A stretch of 64,000 nt of DNA from Tetraselmis striata. Its lineage: Eukaryota; Chlorophyta; Chlorodendrophyceae; Chlorodendrales; Chlorodendraceae. This document shows, one piece after another, positions 1 through 12,283 of the stretch; position 1 is the first letter of the stretch, and every line of letters starts with the position of its first letter. Made by a program: the position numbers and the translations under genes. The notes under the pieces were generated by a model. It was not told where the DNA came from and made no database searches. It saw nothing but the letters and a program-made list of their open reading frames with translations. The stretch spans positions 62,001 to 126,000 of the forward strand of contig VCJN01001436.1 of NCBI GenBank assembly GCA_006384855.1. The letters are read 5' to 3'.

Positions 1-125
1 TTGACCGCCCGGAGAACTACTTCTACAGTTGAAACGAGCAAGGTAGCAGCCGCAGACCACACCCTAAAGAATGGGCCGCGCCGGGAAGGGGGGGGGGCGG
101 GGGGGGGGGGGGGGGGGGTTCTTAC

Positions 126-3100
126 TGCAGCCGCCGCCAGCGCGTCCAGTCCCTTGGCCAGGTGGCCCTTCATCACGGTGAGCTCCGCGCGGATGACCGC
201 CTCCTCTGCCAGCTTCCGCTCCCGCAGCTCCTGCGCCGGATCCTTCTTGCCGGGCGCGCCCCGGCCACCGCGGCCGCCGCCACGGCCGCCCGACGCCCCG
301 CGGCCGCCAGCTGCAGATGCAGGCCGGGAGGGCACCTGTGGCGAGCAGGGCGCGTTGCAAGCACGCACAAACCATACATCAGACCACAAAAGTTTCGCCA
401 GCAAATGGCAACGATGGATTGCCCAAATGTATATGCCTTGCGCTTGAGACCATCCCGCCAATTGTAGACAAACTGTGCGATGCGAGCCGGCTGTCGGAGA
501 AACAGCCAACCATGACACGAGGCTTGATGAACACGCACACAAGATGAGCACTGAGCTAACAGTGCTCTGTTCCTGCTGCAACTATAGAGCTCAGCTGGGC
601 ACGTCCACAATTACCGCACAACGGATCTGCATGTTGGTTGGAGTTCAGGCCCCACGGGGGGTAGGGGGGGGGGGGGGGGGGGGGGGGGCATTGCCTTGAG
701 GGAAGGCGCAGGGACGGTATCCGCAGGGGCCTCGTCCTTCTTGGCGTTCCGCAGCGCGCTGTCATCAATGTCCGGCACGCGCTCCGTCTCGGTGCGCATC
801 TCCGAGGACAGCACGCCCTCCGGCGCGCGGAAGGCCGCCACTTGCGCGTCGCTCAGGCTGTCGTGCGCGGTGCGGTCCAGCCAGGACGCGAGCGCCGGCA
901 GCACTGCATCGATCAGGCCGCCCTCGGTGTCGGCGACGGCGCTTGACAGCGCCCGCAGGGCGGCAGTGTATTCCGCGCTGCTGGCATCGGCCACTTGCGC
1001 CTCTGCTAGGAGCACCTCGCCATACTGCACCGCCACCAGAGCAGCCAATCACTCAGCTGATGCCACTCCATGCCTGGCTCTCGGGGAGCTCTTCCGGAGC
1101 CGGCAGCATCAACACAAGCCAATGCGTGAATCGTAAGGCACGGAGACGGGCCTCAGCTTCATCCCCCGTCCAATACATTATTGTAAGCAAGCACACTGGT
1201 GATCGGTCGTAGTCATCTTTGTGGGCAAAGGAGAGAGAGAATTTGTGTGTGTTGGAGAAGGGGAGGGGGGGGGGGGGGGGGGAGGGCACCTGCATCACCT
1301 CGGCCTTCAGCGCGGGCAGTTTGCCGGTGCATTGCTTCCAGACGCGGCGATCCACCACCGCCCCGCGTTGGCACGCCACGACAGGATGGTGCGCCAGCAG
1401 GATGACGCGGCTGCCCAGGTCAACCGCCGCCAGTGCACCGTCAGGCAGCGACGGCGGAAGGCACGCCAGCAGGCAGCTGCGGTAGCGCCGCGCCACCTCC
1501 GAGGGCAGCACGCCGTCATCCTCGCCAGCAGTAGGAGGCTGAGGGGGGGAATACAGCGCCGCACTCAGAGCCCCACGCGGCTTGTACTCTCCCCAGGCAC
1601 AGGAAACCGACAAATCGGAATGCCTCAGACTGTTTGTATGGCGCCATTACATTTCATATAATCGGAGCTTGGAAATCTCCCCAGGTAGCTGTGACCCACA
1701 CATGCTGCGATGTTGCTTGCGTTGAGCGGAAGTTGATACGGCCATGTTGGCATCCCGCGCAGGTCAGAGCGGGGCGGCGCGTACCAGCAGCACCCCAGGG
1801 GCTTCCGTCAGCCAGAAGCGCATCGCACGCGTGAGGGCGTTCGCCAGTGCGGCGTCCTGCCCCGCGACCGAGGCAATGCCCTCCAGCGCCGCTTGACGCA
1901 CCGTCAGGCTGTAGTGCAGGCTGAGCAGCACCAAGCACCGCGAGAGCGCCGCCACGCTACCTGCGCAGTTGAAATGCACGCAGTGAGCGCTGAGGCCCTG
2001 ATGCCATGCTGAAGTTGGTGATGTGAATGCCGTGTGTTAGCAATAGCGCGGAGTTTGCGAATGTCCCACGACTATATGACTAAGCATAGAGGGCGGGTGG
2101 GGTGATGCCAAGCAGGGCTTGCCTTCAGGCTCGGGGAGCTGGGCCCGACACGTGGCGAGCGCGCACGCGGCCATCCTCGCCTGCGCCACCGCCTGCTCGC
2201 ACGACAGCTTGCTGGTGGTGGCCGCAGCCAGCAGAATGGAGTCCGCCCCGAGCGCGCCCCAGACGGACTTGGCAGCCTCTGCGGGTCGGGGTATCCCCGT
2301 GTGTCAGCTTCCCCAGGGCGCTCGCTCGCTTCGGGTATGAAAGGGGGCAGGAAGGTCGCTGACGGGGCAGTCGCACCTTCCGGCGCTGAGGAGGGTCCCG
2401 CCAGCACAAGCACCATCAATGCGCTCACCGCGTCAGCGCGCACGGCCGCCTGCCAGGGCAGGGCACAGACGCAACGCATGTTTGTTGAGAAGGCCAGCCC
2501 GAACAGCAGCGGTGGTAGCACACACTTTGCGACGCGTGCGGTGTGAGAAGTTGTGCAAATGGGGTACTCCCTAGAGGAATATCATTGAAATGAAACGAGT
2601 CCCATCTGGAACGATGTGCAGCCTATGCCAGCGTGACTGGCAGGTGAAAAAGCACTGACAAGATGCAGCAGAAGAGATCGTGATGGGTTGGCAGATATCA
2701 GCAGTTTATATCTCTATCTATGTATACACACACATATATGTATATACGTTTATCTATTTACTTCTATACATATACCTTTGTATATGTATATGAATACATA
2801 TATATATATATATATGTATATATATACTTATACATACTAGATATGTATTACATGTACAATATGCATTTATATTTTATATTTGATATGCACATATGTCATA
2901 TATGTATGTATGTATGTATGTACATATATTTTATATATGATATATACATGAAAATATATTATATATCATGTACATATATGTATATGTATAAATATATTTG
3001 GATAGAGAGAGAAAGAGAGAGATGGATATAGATGTAGATATCCCATACGATATAAACTATATACATACATATACATATGTATATATATGTATATCTAAAT

Positions 3101-5488
3101 ATACATACCTATATGCATAAAGTTATATATCACATACTATACACATACATACGTATATATGTATCTGATATATCCTAGATATAGATAAGAAGGGTGAAAG
3201 GGGGGGGGGGGGGGGGGGGGGGGGGGCTTACCTTGGTGATGCCCTCCGTCACGACGGCAGCCAGCGCGGTCAACATCGGGCGGACGGCCTGCAGCACCCA
3301 GGCTTGCTGCCCCCCCACCAGCGCGGCCGCAGCGGTCAGCGCTGCGCTGCGAGGGCGTTCCTTCTTGCTGCCGGTCACACGCCCGAGGAAGGCGGCCACC
3401 TCAGAAACCTGCGGGAAAGAGAGGCATTGCCATGGGAGACACAATCAGATCTTCGCCTGGGAGTCCGCGTCCATGCCGGCAGAATTAATTAGGCGCTACA
3501 TTAGGAGACCATGCATGCCCCTTTGCCGCAGCCAAAACACCGACACATTAGACACGGTACCCAGGTGAATGTACGGACCAATAACCATAGCGTCACCACA
3601 CTGCCTCCGATAGAAAGCAGGGACAGTGAGGGTGTATTTGCGAGATAGTTTGGCCCGTAAGCATGGCGGGACGCTGCCTTTACGACGATAATGCGACGGC
3701 CTTGGGGTGTATCTCAGCGCTACTCCGGGTTTCACCTGAGGCGCGGCCACATCGCCCGTAGGCAGGCCGCCCAGAGCTGCCAGCCAGGCTGTCAGCGTGC
3801 CCATCACCGCCAGCTGGCCATCCTCCGCCGCCTCCTCCCCGTACAGGCCCGCCAGCAGCGCGGCTGTCTCGCCAGCCTGCCCCGGGCTGGTGGCGGCAGC
3901 CGGGGCCAACGCCGCCAGGCCCGCCAGCACGCCGGCGCGCTCCGGGGCCGCCTTGATCTTCCCGCCGGCCGCCTTGCCGGACAGCACGTCGTGCAGGACG
4001 CCGCACGCCGCACGCAGCCCCGCCTCCTCGCGTAGGGAGCGCCCCACCGCCGCTAGTGATGCCGGGGCAGCACAGAACAGCCACACCCTCAGCACCGCCG
4101 CACCAGGCCAGTCCATGCGCGTCAATGAGGCATTAACTGAACGAACGCCTACCCCGCATTGGCGTATTGTCCCACGTCTTGGCAGGACAGGAACTGATAC
4201 ATTCTGCAAACAGTGCCATGCACTCCGCATAGACCCTCTTAATAATCTATATCTGACCACAGCTCAATGCTGCATATTGAGAGGAGGGGGGGGGGGGGGG
4301 GGGGGGGGGGGCTCACCAACGACCGCCGCCGCCGCCTGACGGTTCTCCGCCTTGGCGTGGCGCAGCTGCGGCACAAGCGCTCCCAGCAGCTCGCCTGCCG
4401 CGGTGGACAGGTCGACGGACAGGCTCGCCAGCATGGGAGCGGCGGCCGCCAGCGCGGCGTCGGGCGTGCGCTTCAGGGCCAGGTACAGCTTGGGCAGTAG
4501 CGTGGAGGCGACGTCGTCGCTGCTCAGCGAGGCCAGCAGCGGGGCCCAAGCCTGCACAGCTCGCGGCGCCACCGCCTCGCGTGACATCACCACCTGGCAC
4601 AGGCAACGAGCAACACCTCTCAGCACCAAGGTCATACCGTACGTGCCACACATGAAGGCCGTATCCTTATATATAAATATATCTCATCTCTCGAGGCCGG
4701 GATGGTCACAAAGATAGGATAGAACGGGACCGCAGCGGCAGTGGTTTGAGATAGCTCGTGTGGCTCATTCGGTGGCAGAGAGAGTGCAACGTGTCAAATG
4801 CACCAGAAATACTGCGGCGTGCCTTCGACCGTCGTGATGTGGTTTGCGGCAAAAGGGTGGGCAGAATGACGGCACAGCTGCCTATTTTCCTGCGGTTGGC
4901 TAGCATCCCACAGGGGAAAGGGGGGGTGAAGGGGGCGGGAAGGGGGAAGACCTTGTCGCAGAACCCCGTGAGAAGCGCCTCCTTGTTCGCTTCCATCAGG
5001 GCCGAGTCGCCCACGCAGTGCGCAACCACGGCTGCCGCCAGTCCGGTGGTACCCTGGCATGTGGACGGCCTTCTGTCAGCGACGGCAGCACGCAGGGATG
5101 AGGCTTGCAAAGAGGGGGGGGGGGGGGGGGGGGGGGGAAGCGGGTGGACCTTGCTGTCCTTGCCGCATGCGGTCGCCAGATGGCGCGCCAGCAGCTCTGG
5201 TTTATCCAGGACCGTTCTAAGGGCGCCCAGCCACGCGCAGCGCTTGTATTTGGACGCCTGCCGCACAGGGGATGTCAGCGCCATCCAGACGTGCAACGTC
5301 ATCCCGGCAGGCGGCAGGGAAGTTGGGAGGGGGGGGGGCACCTGCAGCGTCTCCAGCAGCTGCACCTGCGCCTTCATGAGTATGTCCACTGCTTTGGCGC
5401 CCGCGGGCAGCTCAAGGCGCAGCAGCACCGCGGAGGTCCAGCGCAGCAGCACCAGCGACTGGCCGTCCGATCCAACGAGGAGGAAAAG

Positions 5489-5519
<31 letters not shown>

Positions 5520-6320
5520 GGGGGGGGGGCAGGCTTAGCCACAAGTCCGGCATGACATGAATAGTCCCCCCCCCCCCCCCCCGGCCCCTCCCCATTTCCC
5601 CAACTATAACCGCACAAAGGCAGGCAAGTATACGAGGGCGGGGAAGACAGCGGCATGAAGGGCCACCCACCTGCCCCGGCGGCAGCTTGCCCGGCGACAC
5701 CTTTGCCACCTCGCCCGCGAAGGCCTTCACAAACGCGGGCGTCCGCAGCGCCTCCCCCACAAACGCGCCCACCGCGCGCTGCATCGCCGGCTCGTAGTAC
5801 ACCCACAGTGTGGACACTACCAGCTTGGCCAGCTCCGCGGCGTTGGCCTCCACCCAGCCTGGACAGCCCGCAGCGACCGGGCGCACAGGACCCTCAGCCA
5901 CGAGACCGCCCCGCCAGCGGCCCAGCCTCGCGGCTACAAGGAGCCATCCCAGGCTTCCCCTCACTGTCTATCCCAATCCCAGCTGGCATAATACATGCCT
6001 CTCTCATACCCCGGCACCAGCCACTGGCTCGAGAACGCGGAAGGCAAGACAGCAAATGCTATTCTTTCTCTTTATTTATCTCGGTTTTGTCTCATTGATT
6101 GTAACTTGTCTTCCAGTTTGGGAGCCGGAAAGGGGGGAGGGCGGGGGTCACCATCGGTGCGCATCGCCGAGGTCAGGCTGGTGCGCCAGGTGAGGAGCGC
6201 CTCCATGCGCGCATGGCATCTGCGTCCCTGAAGCCGAGACTTGGCGAGTGTGATCACCGAGTTGCCAGCCGCATTCGAGGGGGCGACGGGAGTCTCGGTG
6301 TCCGCCATCGCGGGCTCCAT
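126..6320 (-). CDS. GCN1: GCN1-like translational activator, N-terminal part (continues past the left edge)
   Basis: Large HEAT-repeat protein that, by family knowledge, sits on ribosomes and activates the eIF2-alpha kinase GCN2 during amino-acid starvation. Fourteen exons keep phase throughout: 6320-6152, 5858-5671, 5458-5342, 5257-5150, 5053-4952, 4593-4317, 4052-3736, 3408-3232, 2449-2377, 2278-2123, 1960-1785, 1538-1290, 1024-695, 335-126, giving 883 codons, about one third of a usual GCN1 of about 2600 aa. Recognition rests on exon 6 (DLSTAAGELLGALVPQLRHA, then KAENRQ), exon 13 (FRAPEGVLSSEM) and exon 14 (KKDPAQELRERKLAEEA), which match the plant GCN1 layout. Exon 14 also carries a Gly/Arg-rich RGG-like stretch. 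Introns 10 and 13 appear to begin with GC. Ten of 14 introns have a sense-strand C-rich run near the donor or acceptor. The start may be the ATG at 6320 or the better-placed one at 6308. Confidence 0.9.
2690..3190. repeat. AT-rich TA/TATG/CATA microsatellite block in GCN1 intron 8
   Basis: About 500 bases made almost wholly of short TA, TATG, GTAT and CATA repeats, plus a GA-rich patch near 3005-3025. It lies in the intron between exons 3408-3232 and 2449-2377. The same kind of sequence fills introns of the WD40-TRP gene at 55.9-56.4 and 56.7-56.9 kb. Confidence 0.85.
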
Positions 6321-7329
6321 TTAAGAGGGGGGGGGGGGGGGGGGGGATCGGCCGCGAGACGTGATCAAAACGGCGGCGTCCTCCAGTCGGCAGCCGCCAG
6401 GCGCGATCTCGGGCGACTGCTACGTGAGCGCTAGATTCCCGCTGTCACGTCGGAGCGGAGGTATCACTCAATAAATTCGCCGGTCGCGGGACGGCGACGG
6501 TGGACGGAGCGCGTGTTTGGGTTGGCGGGGGGGGGGGGGGGGGGGGGTCGCTCACCGCTTGGCCCCGGGGCATCGTTGCTGCGCCACCGCGCGCCGCCGC
6601 CGCCGGCCTCGTCATATCACGCGTGATGAGCCGTAATTATTCTCCCAATTTTAGATAATACGGATATGGAGCAGAAGGATCCTGCTCTAATCCTTAGAAT
6701 CGTCGTCTGCATTCACGGAAAACCCCCATCTCCAGACTTCCGGAGTAAGATATCGTGCGAAAGCATTACTTATGATAAAATGCTTGCATGTGGCTACTAC
6801 AAATTGGGCCTGCTTGCTAACAGACTGATTGCCGTTATCCTATGACCATCGTCGCCTCACCAGGGTGTGCTGGGTGACACTTGCCTTCGGCAGCAGGCGA
6901 CGCTGATGATATCGGACTGTGTCGAGCCCGCTCTCTCATCGCATCCGACGCCGCCCTTGTATCCTACCAGCAACTTCTCACTAAAGTCGACTGATGACGC
7001 AGTAGGCGGTTGCGGACAACTCGACATCGTGTGCCGTACGGCGACGTGTTTTTATCGCCCTCGCCACCGTCAGTTGAAGCAGTACTTATGCACGAGCACT
7101 CACTGCAAGCTCGCGGCTAGCTCGCCAGACAGCAACGCCGTTCGTTGCCGATGGCGTACTACCGTAGTTAGCCACAGCGCCGTGCAGAAAGCTTTTCGAG
7201 ACTATCGACTGTCGCAGGTAGCCAACTACCCAAGGGGCTGCCAGCAAGTGCTGAGAGTCAGGCGTCGCCTCTTGGAGGCCTTGCCCCAGGTGAATGTTCT
7301 GAGAGGACGGGCGGAAACAAGCAGTTCCG
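6321..7329. promoter_or_regulatory. Divergent intergenic region between GCN1 and the pseudouridine synthase
   Basis: GCN1 reads leftward and the pseudouridine synthase rightward, so this stretch should hold both promoters. It contains two G-runs (about 6327-6346 and 6531-6547), which are poly(C) on the GCN1 strand. On the minus strand, an ATG at 6615 opens 20 codons ending at 6556 in front of GTGAGC and a C-run. This looks like an upstream exon of GCN1 and could supply a different N-terminus, but a matching acceptor is weak (ATGGAG at about 6313). No TATA box was convincing. Confidence 0.35.
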
Positions 7330-9434
7330 ATGCCAAACCTCATAGGGGTTGCGAGACTTACCTTTACTGTCGGCATTCTCCGACCCGCCCTTCCCCCCTC
7401 CGACACCGAGCGCGGGAAGCCAAGTTGCGGTCACGCACGCTGCATTCGACACAGTTTCGGCGTGCAACACTGGACACGCTCCGCGGATCGCGCGCGCTGT
7501 TCGGGGTGCAGGTTGGCCGTGGGGCTAGCAGCTGCGCGAAGAGGTCGCAACGAGCAGGAAGTGGCAGAGCAGAGTTTGCCGCAGAGCGCTGCCACATACG
7601 TAAAAGAGGGAGAGGCGCCTGTGGCTTCCATCAGTGCCGAGTGGCGCGTCGAGGCGGCCCACCACCGCTTGCGTGTCGATAGATACGTGCTGGGTCGCCT
7701 GAGGGATGAGGAGCGGCCGGTGAACGCCAAGGCAAGCCGGCATTCGCCCTGATGCGCATGCCCCGCTGCTGTACCCTCCATGCCACGGCTCTCGGCCCTT
7801 GACTCGAGCGCTGTGTGCTCCTTGTGCCACAGAGGCTGCGGAAGGCAATGAGGGAGGGAAAGCTGACGGTGAATGCCCGGGTAGTTGTCAAGCCAGATTT
7901 CTTTGTGAAGAGGTGCGCTGCTTCTGCAGGCGCTCCACATCAGCAATGTGCACACTTGGGGAGACATCCCACCCCATCATCCATGCCGTGAGATGCGGAG
8001 CCGCCAACGTGTGGTACCGCATTGAGCCCACTGTGATGGAACGCAGGGGGGACAACGTTCACGTGCACATTCCGCCAGCCGTCCAGTCTGCCGTCGATGC
8101 GCTGTCCATTGACTGGGGGTCACGCATCCTGTACGAGGATGCCGACCTGCTGGCGGTGGACAAGCCGTCAGGAGTCGCGTCCGCCCCTGCCCCAGGAGAG
8201 ATGGGTGAGATGCTGGGCTGGGGGGGGGGATCCGGGTTCCAAGCCCGTTGACCATATCACAATTGAGTGCTCCCCCTACCTACCAGGCACACATGCTGTC
8301 GCGCTGCTTGAGGCCTTCCTTCGCGCCAGAGACGCCGATGCAGAAGGTGATCCGGTTTGCCTGGCCAACGTGCACCGTCTAGACAAGAGCACCTCCGGCG
8401 TGCTGCTGCTGAGCAAGAGCCCAAAGGCGGCGGCGGCCCTGGGGCGGGAGTTCAAGGCCCGGCGTGTCAAGAAGCTCTACTGGGCGGCTCTGTACGGCCG
8501 CGTGGACGCACCGATGGTACGCCAGCTATCCCGCAACTTCCTGGTACATCTCTCATCTGTCCGCTGCACGCCCTGGCCATGATGAATCTTATCACACACG
8601 GCCTCTTCAGCATGTGGGCAACCACAGCATGCATTGCAAGCGGGGTATTGACGCCTCACTTTTCAAGGCAGGGAGAGATTGATATGGTGGAGTTGAAAAG
8701 ATGTGTCATGAAGCATACCTCACCGTCACGACGGCGATCGTCCCTGAGACTCAGTGCCCCCCTGATGCACATGTGCCATAATATAGGGAAAGCTGCTGGA
8801 AACCGCGGAGCCTGGTGCAGTGTGGCAAGACATGGTGGTCATCAAGGGAGGGCGGGCCTTTGTTGTGGACCCCACGGTAGACGATGCAGGAGCGACGAGC
8901 GGCGGCAACGCCGGTCAGCCTGTTCCACGGAAGGCCGCTTTATCTGTCAGCGTGCTTCAGCACATTGGCAGGAACGTCTCGATCGCTGAAGTACAGCTCA
9001 CCACCGGGCGGCTTCACCAGATTCGCGTTCAGGTGTGTACAGGGTTTGGGGCATTGCTCCCACGCTCATGTTCTTGCATGATTCATGCTCCGTGCCATTT
9101 GCAACCATGCGTGTTTTCCCTGTTGTCATTCCCGTCTGAATTTTTCTGTCGATCATTAGTTTATCACATAGTTCCGGCTCTGATGCGCAACTCTAATGAA
9201 TTGGTGCATGCCAATATGCAGGGGGCATCAAGGGGGCATTTCGTGCTAGGGGACAACATATATGGGGAGCCACGTGTCCCAGGCATCACTCGTCTATGCC
9301 TGCATTGCAGCCAAATGGAGGTAGCGCACCCCAGCCGCCCGGGTGAGGTCGTCACCGTCTCTGCGCCGGTTCCTGATGAGCTCCTGGATGTGGTGGATAA
9401 GCAGGCACTGGCAGTCGCACGCGGGTCTCGTTAA
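7330..9434 (+). CDS. RluA-family RNA pseudouridine synthase, probably organellar
   Basis: Converts uridine to pseudouridine in rRNA or tRNA. The best model has five exons: 7330-7719, 7964-8204, 8287-8516, 8787-9032, 9222-9434, about 439 aa with phases matching. The last three are secure. Exon 1 ends in an S4-like start (RLRVDRYVLGRL) that continues in exon 2 (HAVRCGAANVWYRI, GDNVHVHIP). Exon 2 has ILYEDADLLAVDKPSG. Exon 3 carries the catalytic signature HRLDKSTSG with the nucleophile Asp near residue 243. Exon 4 ends TTGRLHQIRVQ and exon 5 reads HFVLGDNIYGEPR, then LCLHCSQMEVAHP. The exon 1/exon 2 border is uncertain: alternatives are a GC donor after 7731 and an acceptor after 7929, which would break phase. 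The first 100 residues are Arg/Ala-rich and poorly conserved, as in a transit peptide. No operon-like context applies. Confidence 0.82.
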
Positions 9435-9468
9435 TCGGCAGCAGAGTCTCGTTGCACTCCTGCTACTT

Positions 9469-9473
9469 TGTAA
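9469..9473 (+). terminator. TGTAA polyadenylation signal of the pseudouridine synthase
   Basis: TGTAA lies 35 bases after the stop codon. In chlorophyte algae this is the common poly(A) signal; here the assignment rests only on motif and position. Confidence 0.4.
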
Positions 9474-9875
9474 ATTGACGACGGCTCCTTTGGCAGAGAT
9501 GTCACTCCCATCACTAATAAAGTGAGTGTGGCATGATCATGCAAATACTGCAACTCTAGCGATGGAGTACTGTCTGCGCTCTGCGCCATACGAGATGATA
9601 TACCTGTAGCGACTATCCCACCCCGCCGCCAGCAGGCACCTGTGCATGTACTTTCTGCAAGATTGTGCACACTATTCGCAACCCTAAAATCCGCTCAGGG
9701 TTTATTGCGTGTGTTTTGTACCATAAAATCGGGAAAATATAGTCGCTACAGCGCCCCGGACTGCACCACCGTTTACGCTCGAATCCTGTCCCAGTCCCAT
9801 ACATGCTGCCGTAAACGTCAGCGAATCGCAAATAATATGAGCGCGAAAAACCCGAAATTATTCATGGAAAAAAAA

Positions 9876-10118
9876 GAGTAAAGTTCGACCCGGGACATCG
9901 GCCGAAGCCGCCCCAGCACTTGACCTCTTGCGCCAACTGCAGTCGTATGTCTGGCATAGCCCTTTATAGACCATTGCCTCATTCAAACCCCGAAGGCGTA
10001 TGCATCAACTGGGTAGTAAACAAGGGACACGCCAGGCCGATATTGCCGAATACATCAACCAGGATTCGAACCCGGGACTTCTCGCATACGAGACGACCGC
10101 TCAACCGAGCGGACTAGG
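9876..10118 (-). mobile_element. tRNA-derived SINE, copy 1 (full length)
   Basis: Read on the minus strand, the element opens with a tRNA-like head at about 10118: a strong CCGCTC/GAGCGG hairpin, a degenerate anticodon arm, then CCCGGGTTCGAATCCTGG, which contains the polymerase III B box GGTTCGAATCC. A non-tRNA body follows (TTGATGCATACGCCTTCGGG, later GACTGCAGTTGGCGCAAGAG) and ends CGAACTTTAC with a T-rich tail near 9870. The same sequence recurs at 13665-13910 and, 5'-truncated, at 59064-59197. The block is therefore a mobile element and not a single tRNA gene. Confidence 0.8.
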
Positions 10119-10146
10119 AATGTATTATTCAACGTATAGTACAACC

Positions 10147-11190
10147 TCAACTATACGAACCTCGATGCCAATTTAGGGCCCGGACGTTCCGCGTGATCCA
10201 TTCCGCAAGATGAGGCGCATCAAGCGGCACTGAGTTGGCGCACTCATGCACACCCCAGGGGCAGCCATGCGCCCTCGCCCATTGCAGCACCCCGAGATTC
10301 CCTGCCATGACTGCCCACGTAGGTGCTTTCGTCCCAAGGGCAGCCCTGCGCCCTCAGCCATTGCAGCGTCGCCAGGCGTCCTCCCTGTGCTGCCGCACCA
10401 CAGATGTCTGCATTGCAGGGGCACCCATGCGCCCTCGCCCACTGCAGCACGTGTAGATGGCCTCCTTTGGCTGCCTCAGAGCAGGTGTCTTCATCCCAGG
10501 GGCATTCCTGCCCCCACGCCCACTGCCGCACCTCCAGATGGCCGCTCCTGGCTGCGCGTATGCAGGTGTCTTCATCCCAGGGGCAGCCTTCCGCCCTCGC
10601 CCACCGCAGCACCTCCAGACTCCCACCGTCAGCTGCCGTAGAGCAGATCCGTTCTTCATTCCAGAGGCAACCCCGTGCCCTCGCCCACTGCAGCACGCCC
10701 AGATGCCCTCCTTCGGCTGCCTTCTCACAAAGCACCGGGGAAAGCCCACGGCCCTGGCAGTCCACCATCCACTGCAGCACGTCCAGCCTCCCTGCCTTTG
10801 CCGCCCACTCACTGACCTCGTCCGAAAGCTCCCACCCGATGTAGTCCAGCCCCCACCGCAGCGCCTCCACCGCGCCGCCCTCCACAGTCGCCTTAAACAC
10901 CCTCACGTGCTCCATCCAGGGACACCCTTTCTCTGCAGCCCACGCCAAAAGGTCTCGCCTGCCCGTGAAGGCGCGCGGGTCCATACGGCGGCCGACAGCC
11001 GCAGCGCTCACACCTCTCGGCCCGCCCGGCACACGTCCCGCACCACACCGCGCCAGGAGCTGCCGTCGGTAGCGTCCGTCAACTGCTCAGCCACTACCTG
11101 CCATTGATCCTTCGAAAGCTGCGGCGGCTCGGGTATATGGAGTTCCTGGCCGTCACCCCCGCCGCCAGGCCTCGGCTGCTGCGGTGCCAT
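10147..11190 (-). pseudogene. Ankyrin-repeat protein gene with two frameshifts
   Basis: An intronless ankyrin-repeat protein of the algal and giant-virus type, with repeats built on GHLEVLQWARAxGCPWDExT. The N-terminal part (11190-11008) has an F-box-like helix (WRGVVRDVCRAGREV) and stops at a TGA; the reading goes on in the next frame as VGRRMDPRAFTGRRDLLAWA. At least six repeats follow. Near 10315 the frame shifts again, and the last repeat (MAGNLGVLQWARAHGCPW) and tail (LAEWITRNVRALN) are in a third frame, ending at TGA 10149-10147. Repairing both shifts would give one normal protein of about 345 aa. Such proteins bind other proteins; no partner can be inferred. It may be a recent pseudogene or an intact gene with assembly indels. 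Confidence 0.75.
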
Positions 11191-11311
11191 CCTCGGTCGC
11201 GTCGGTCGGGGTTGTCGGAATTATGAAGCACGCGCATCGTGTAGTGCCGCGCTGTCTTTTGTGTCGCGAGGTAAATCAGCAACTGATGGCTTGTGCAGTG
11301 CCCAGGCACAA

Positions 11312-11343
<32 letters not shown>

Positions 11344-12283
11344 AGAAGCGACTAACTCAGAGCGTGGTACCGCGTGACGACCGACCTCGCTACTTCCTCG
11401 CGCGGTTTTCCCCGCTGGCCGGCCGAGAGGCTGTAGGGTGCCGGTCCGGGGAAATCAAGGTGATTGTCACCGCCCGTTTCGGCGCGCGAGGCAAGCGGGG
11501 GCAGAACATACCATGGGCAGACCGATAGGTTTTACTTTTTGGTTACAGGGAGAGCGTCAAGAGAATGCGCCGATAGGTCGACCGATAGGTCGCTCGCTAT
11601 CAGTAGTCGCTATCAAGGATAAAGTCGCTTCTCGTGAGAAGTGAAGCCAGAAATAAGCGCACTGGCGGTAACAACAAATCGTCCACCGCCAGCGATATAT
11701 GTATTTGAGATAATATAATATTAATAATGTCCTAGTCGCTAATAAATCATGGTCGCTAATAAATTGTATGCATATAGCGACGATGATAATGTTCCCTGTA
11801 GTGTTAAAGCAGCACCGCAAGCACTATCAGAACTACATCGATAGCTCGGGGGTTGTAAACTTAATATATTAATACACAGCACGTCAGCGTGCGTAGTGGC
11901 CGCCTATTATTTTATAAAACAATAATAATTACGGGTCGTAGCTTCGCGCGCCTACTGATGGGCGGTGACGACCGATGATGGCCGCGTCAAGGGGTGGCGG
12001 CGCCGATAAGGCGATAGTACGGGTGGGGCGCGACAGCTACGACGAGCCGCGATTCTGCGTGCCGATGCCCATCATGACCTACAGTCTGTCAGTCGCACGG
12101 TGTTAGGGACTAATCGCACGGTGTTAGGGACCAATCCTTACCTGCTTGGGCACCGCTACATGACGTCCGCGGCGTTGCAGAATATCACCTTATGCAGCAG
12201 CTGCATATAGTCAGAATAATGCAGGCGTCCACAGCTTTCTGGGTCGAGTTTCAGACCGCCTGAACGGCCCACCAACGTACACG
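11191..12283. other. Intergenic, no gene seen; 32-base G-run
   Basis: Holds a pure G-run at about 11311-11342, which is poly(C) on the strand of the ankyrin gene just downstream. AT-rich sequence follows at 11690-11930. Short repeats of CCGATAGGT (11520-11595) and several TAGTCGCT words are present. A 21-base phrase based on CGCACGGTGTTAGGGAC occurs twice in tandem near 12095-12130. No coding signal was seen. Confidence 0.5.

Noticed and set aside
6867-7682. A 271-aa plus-strand frame as the start of the pseudouridine synthase
   Set aside because: Cys/Arg-rich with no conserved segment; the S4-like RVDRYVLGRL is in a different frame.
10050-10118. A tRNA gene, from the GGTTCGAATCC box and hairpins
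   Set aside because: The acceptor stem and a proper 5+7 anticodon arm cannot be formed, and the same head is joined to a body repeated at 13.7 kb, so it is a SINE head.
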